DNA from: JAMBLL01 sp036985935 | GTDB lineage: Bacteria; Actinomycetota; Acidimicrobiia; Spongiisociales; UBA5794 | Direction: 5' to 3' | Assembly: GCA_036985935.1 (NCBI GenBank) | Contig: BTQP01000103.1 | Span: 1 to 7,276 of the forward strand | DNA: 7,276 nucleotides | Part shown: piece by piece, positions 5,699 to 7,276 of the stretch | How positions within the stretch are numbered: the first letter of the stretch is position 1 | Layout of the letters: each line of letters opens with the position of its first letter | Notes under the pieces: generated by a model | The model's input: only the letters and a program-made list of their open reading frames with translations | The model's database searches: none | What the model was told of the DNA's origin: nothing | Made by a program: the position numbers and the translations under genes

Positions 5699-6538
5699 CT
5701 ACTCCGTCGGGGACCCGTCAATGTCAACCATCAGCTGGTTGAAATCGGCGAATCGAGGGGGTACATCTCTGAACACGAACTCACCGTTCGAGCGCAGTGC
5801 TTCGGCATCGGCCAGAAGGCTTGCGTACACACCACGAAAGAGACGCGAACCCGTCGAGATCCTCGCAACACCCACGGAGGCGAGCATCGGCACCGTCATT
5901 CCCGGCCATGCAAGCACGTTGACCGGGATGTCCACAGAGTTGACGACGGCAACAACGTCCTGCTCTGTCGCCAAACCGGGTGCGTACACGACGTGGGCGC
6001 CAACCGCTTCGAAGGTCTGAAGGCGTTCGATGGACATGTTGACATCGCCGATCCCAAACAGCAGGTTCTCGCTGCGGGCAGTGATAGTGAATGGATATGT
6101 GGCCGCCTCGGCTGCTGCGACGGCCGCAGCCACTCGCTCCACTGCCAGATCGAGATCGTAGATCGGCCGCTCAGGGTTGCCGGTTGCGTCCTCGATCGAG
6201 CATCCCACGACACCCGTTTCGATAGCGCGAGAAACCGTGTCGGCGACTCCCTCGGGCTCATCTGCGAAACAGCGTTCCAGATCGGCGAAGACCGGGAGTG
6301 AGGTCGCACCGGCGATATCGGTGGCGTGGGCGAGAGCCTCGTCACGGGTGATGCCGCCGTCCGGTTTGCCTATCGAGTTGGCGAATCCGGCACTCGTCGT
6401 GGCGAGCGCATGGAATCCCATCGCTTCGAGCAGCTTCGCTGACCCCTTATCCCAGGGATTCGGCAGCAACAGAGGAGACCCCGGGATATGAAGATCCCTG
6501 AATGTCCCTGCCTTCTGTGCAACGGTTGTGGGCGTCAC
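5699..6538 (-). CDS. Isocitrate lyase/PEP mutase superfamily protein
   Basis: 279-residue soluble TIM-barrel enzyme of the group that includes methylisocitrate lyase, PEP mutase and oxaloacetate decarboxylase-like proteins. Members cleave or rearrange C-C or P-C bonds of 2-oxo or 2-hydroxy acids with Mg. Matches in order are NPWDKGSAKLLEAMGF (27-42), ATTSAGFA (46-53), the metal-site strand PVFADLE (82-88) with Asp86 and Glu88, GCSIED (112-117) with Glu116 and Asp117, ITARSE (152-157), and the closing LNVLA/GVARISTGS pattern (NVLAWPG 207-213; 223-231). The KKCGH loop that defines true isocitrate lyase is absent, so substrate is unknown. The frame is open to 6796, but those extra 86 residues read through osmC out of frame. 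GTG 6538 overlaps the osmC stop as GTGA and is the sensible start. It is probably co-translated with osmC. Confidence 0.9.
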   Translation of the reverse strand: MTPTTVAQKAGTFRDLHIPGSPLLLPNPWDKGSAKLLEAMGFHALATTSAGFANSIGKPDGGITRDEALAHATDIAGATSLPVFADLERCFADEPEGVADTVSRAIETGVVGCSIEDATGNPERPIYDLDLAVERVAAAVAAAEAATYPFTITARSENLLFGIGDVNMSIERLQTFEAVGAHVVYAPGLATEQDVVAVVNSVDIPVNVLAWPGMTVPMLASVGVARISTGSRLFRGVYASLLADAEALRSNGEFVFRDVPPRFADFNQLMVDIDGSPTE

Positions 6539-6966
6539 ACGAGATTCGCCGTGAGCGTGATCTCCACGTTGCCGGCCAGTGCATTGCTCACGGGGCAGCC
6601 GTCCTTTGCCGCTTGCGCTTTCTCTGCAAAGGTCTCTGCGTCGATGCCTGGTACGACTGCATCGACGGTCAATTCCATCGTGCGAATACGAAACCCGTCG
6701 TCGCCCTTGCTGAATGTAGCGACAGCCTTCGTATCGAGATTTTCGGGAGGGAATCCTGCCCCGGCCAGTTCGTTGGAGAACGCCATGGAGAAACATGCGG
6801 CGTGAGCCCCGGCGATCAGTTCCTCGGGACTCGTTTTGCCTGCTGCTTCTTCCGTACGGCTTGCCCAGCTAACAGGAAGCGGCCCGGCCGCACCACTGTT
6901 GAAATCCACTGTTCCGGCTCCGCCAAACAGATCTCCCTGCCAATTCGCTGTTGCTGTGCTCTTCAT
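6535..6966 (-). CDS. osmC: OsmC-family organic hydroperoxide/peroxide reductase
   Basis: Cytoplasmic thiol peroxidase that reduces organic hydroperoxides and protects against oxidative and osmotic stress. At 143 residues it equals the length of E. coli OsmC and aligns nearly end to end. NWQGDL (8-13) matches the first strand, and TSPEELIAGAHAACFSMAFS (45-64) carries the peroxidatic Cys58 and the conserved Glu pair. VPGIDAETF (105-113) and AKDGCPVSNAL (120-130) carry the resolving Cys124. Arg37 is in the expected position to activate the peroxidatic thiol. These features separate OsmC from Ohr, which has a different second-Cys motif (VCPYS). The start ATG 6966 has AAGGA 7 nt upstream. The stop overlaps the next gene as GTGA. 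A candidate promoter and direct repeat lie upstream. The expected thiol donor is not encoded in the window. Confidence 0.95.
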   Translation of the reverse strand: MKSTATANWQGDLFGGAGTVDFNSGAAGPLPVSWASRTEEAAGKTSPEELIAGAHAACFSMAFSNELAGAGFPPENLDTKAVATFSKGDDGFRIRTMELTVDAVVPGIDAETFAEKAQAAKDGCPVSNALAGNVEITLTANLV

Positions 6967-7014
6967 CTCGTGATCCTTCCGCTGGATGGTGTGAATGGTG
7001 GCGCGACAACCGGT

Positions 7015-7042
7015 TCAGGTCATCGATCGCGGTCAGGTCATC
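7015..7042. repeat. 10-bp direct repeat upstream of osmC
   Basis: The decamer TCAGGTCATC (minus strand GATGACCTGA) occurs at 7015-7024 and 7033-7042, an 18-bp period. The distal copy overlaps the candidate -10 box at 7040-7045, and the other lies about 50 nt before the osmC ATG. Two tandem half-sites at such spacing could be a repressor operator in this stress-gene leader. The repeat is seen directly; the regulatory role is inference. Confidence 0.5.
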
Positions 7043-7068
7043 ATACGGTTCCCTGAGACCCCCGGTAA
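7040..7068 (-). promoter_or_regulatory. Candidate promoter for osmC and the lyase-family gene
   Basis: On the minus strand TATGAT (7040-7045, 5 of 6 to the sigma-70 -10 box) lies 17 nt downstream of TTACCG (7063-7068, 3 of 6 to the -35 box). Transcription would begin near 7033, giving a leader of about 65-70 nt before the osmC ATG at 6966. The whole gap 6967-7125 shows no open gene. The -35 match is weak, so an alternative or ECF sigma factor, or an activator, may be involved. Confidence 0.38.
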
Positions 7069-7125
7069 CGCGACCAAATCGACGTGCAGACCCGGTTCGG
7101 AACGTATTGACGCTGGCGACGCGAG

Positions 7126-7276
7126 CTAAGCGCCCTCGCCTCCCGACAGCAGGATCGAATTGCCATCGGGGTCGTCGATCATCGCGAAATAGGTGTTGAT
7201 CGGCGTGTCGTATGGCTCCATGTGGGGTGAGTAGCCGTACGCCACGAGTTCCTCGAACTTCGCATCGACCGCCTCA
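7126..7276 (-). CDS. VOC/glyoxalase-like protein, C-terminal fragment
   Basis: Only the last 49 residues are inside the window, ending at TAG 7126-7128. The fragment has the closing elements of a vicinal-oxygen-chelate domain: a helix with VDAKFEELVAYG, a short link with SPHMEPYDTP, a strand TYFAMI, then the turn and last strand DPDGNSILL, which is the common end of glyoxalase/bleomycin-resistance/dioxygenase folds. Such proteins bind a metal and act on many small molecules, or bind antibiotics; the substrate cannot be deduced from this piece. The gene begins beyond the right edge. It is separated from osmC by about 160 nt containing a possible promoter, so it is likely a separate or only partly linked transcript. 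Confidence 0.75.
   Translation of the reverse strand, partial: EAVDAKFEELVAYGYSPHMEPYDTPINTYFAMIDDPDGNSILLSGGEGA

Noticed and set aside
5651..6301. 216-codon plus-strand open frame
   Set aside because: It is antisense to the lyase-family gene, with no recognisable domain and a His/Arg/Asp-rich composition expected from reversed codons.
6539..6796. 86-residue N-terminal extension of the lyase-family frame
   Set aside because: It overlaps osmC in another frame and reads as Arg-rich nonsense. The superfamily match begins right after GTG 6538.
1..7276. tRNA, rRNA, CRISPR, insertion sequence or phage genes
   Set aside because: No cloverleaf, repeat-spacer array, transposase motif or terminal inverted repeats were seen. 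Coding density and composition are even throughout.

Overview
The window is a compact bacterial block of about 58-60% G+C (judged by eye). Every gene I can support lies on the minus strand, so transcription runs from high to low coordinates. The organism is probably a high-GC aerobe. Clues are GTG and TTG starts next to good Shine-Dalgarno sites, a cytochrome c oxidase cluster with a small subunit IV, and a DUF5996 protein. An actinobacterial lineage (perhaps Acidimicrobiia-like) is my best guess, but the sequence alone does not settle it.

Layout in transcription order: (1) 7276-7126, the C-terminal end of a VOC/glyoxalase-fold protein cut by the window edge. (2) 7125-6967, an intergenic region with a candidate promoter and a 10-bp direct repeat. 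(3) 6966-5699, an OsmC-type peroxidase whose end overlaps, as GTGA, the start of an isocitrate lyase/PEP mutase-superfamily enzyme. (4) 5698-5517, an intergenic region with a 22-bp inverted repeat in front of the oxidase genes. (5) 5516-1506, the oxidase operon: coxB (subunit II, CuA), coxA (subunit I), coxD (subunit IV), coxC (subunit III) and an unnamed two-helix membrane protein with an extracytoplasmic domain. Spacing is 24 nt, then an ATGA overlap, then two TGATG overlaps. (6) 1505-588, a hairpin-bearing gap and a DUF5996 protein. (7) 587-1, a type I inorganic pyrophosphatase lacking its C-terminus.

Together coxB-coxA-coxD-coxC encode a membrane aa3-type terminal oxidase that takes electrons from cytochrome c at CuA and reduces O2 at the heme-CuB site. 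All metal ligands are visible. Subunit II has no fused cytochrome c domain.

The most striking signal is in the proton pathways. Subunit I has the YSHPxV helix-VI signature of A2-type oxidases and keeps the D-channel Asp/Asn set. The K-channel, however, seems dismantled at three places: the signature Lys is Ile384, the helix-VI Ser is Leu321, and the subunit II entrance Glu is absent. Subunit I also carries an N-terminal extension of about 70 residues with two extra predicted helices, and the operon ends with the unfamiliar membrane protein. No RNA gene, CRISPR array, insertion sequence or other mobile element was seen.
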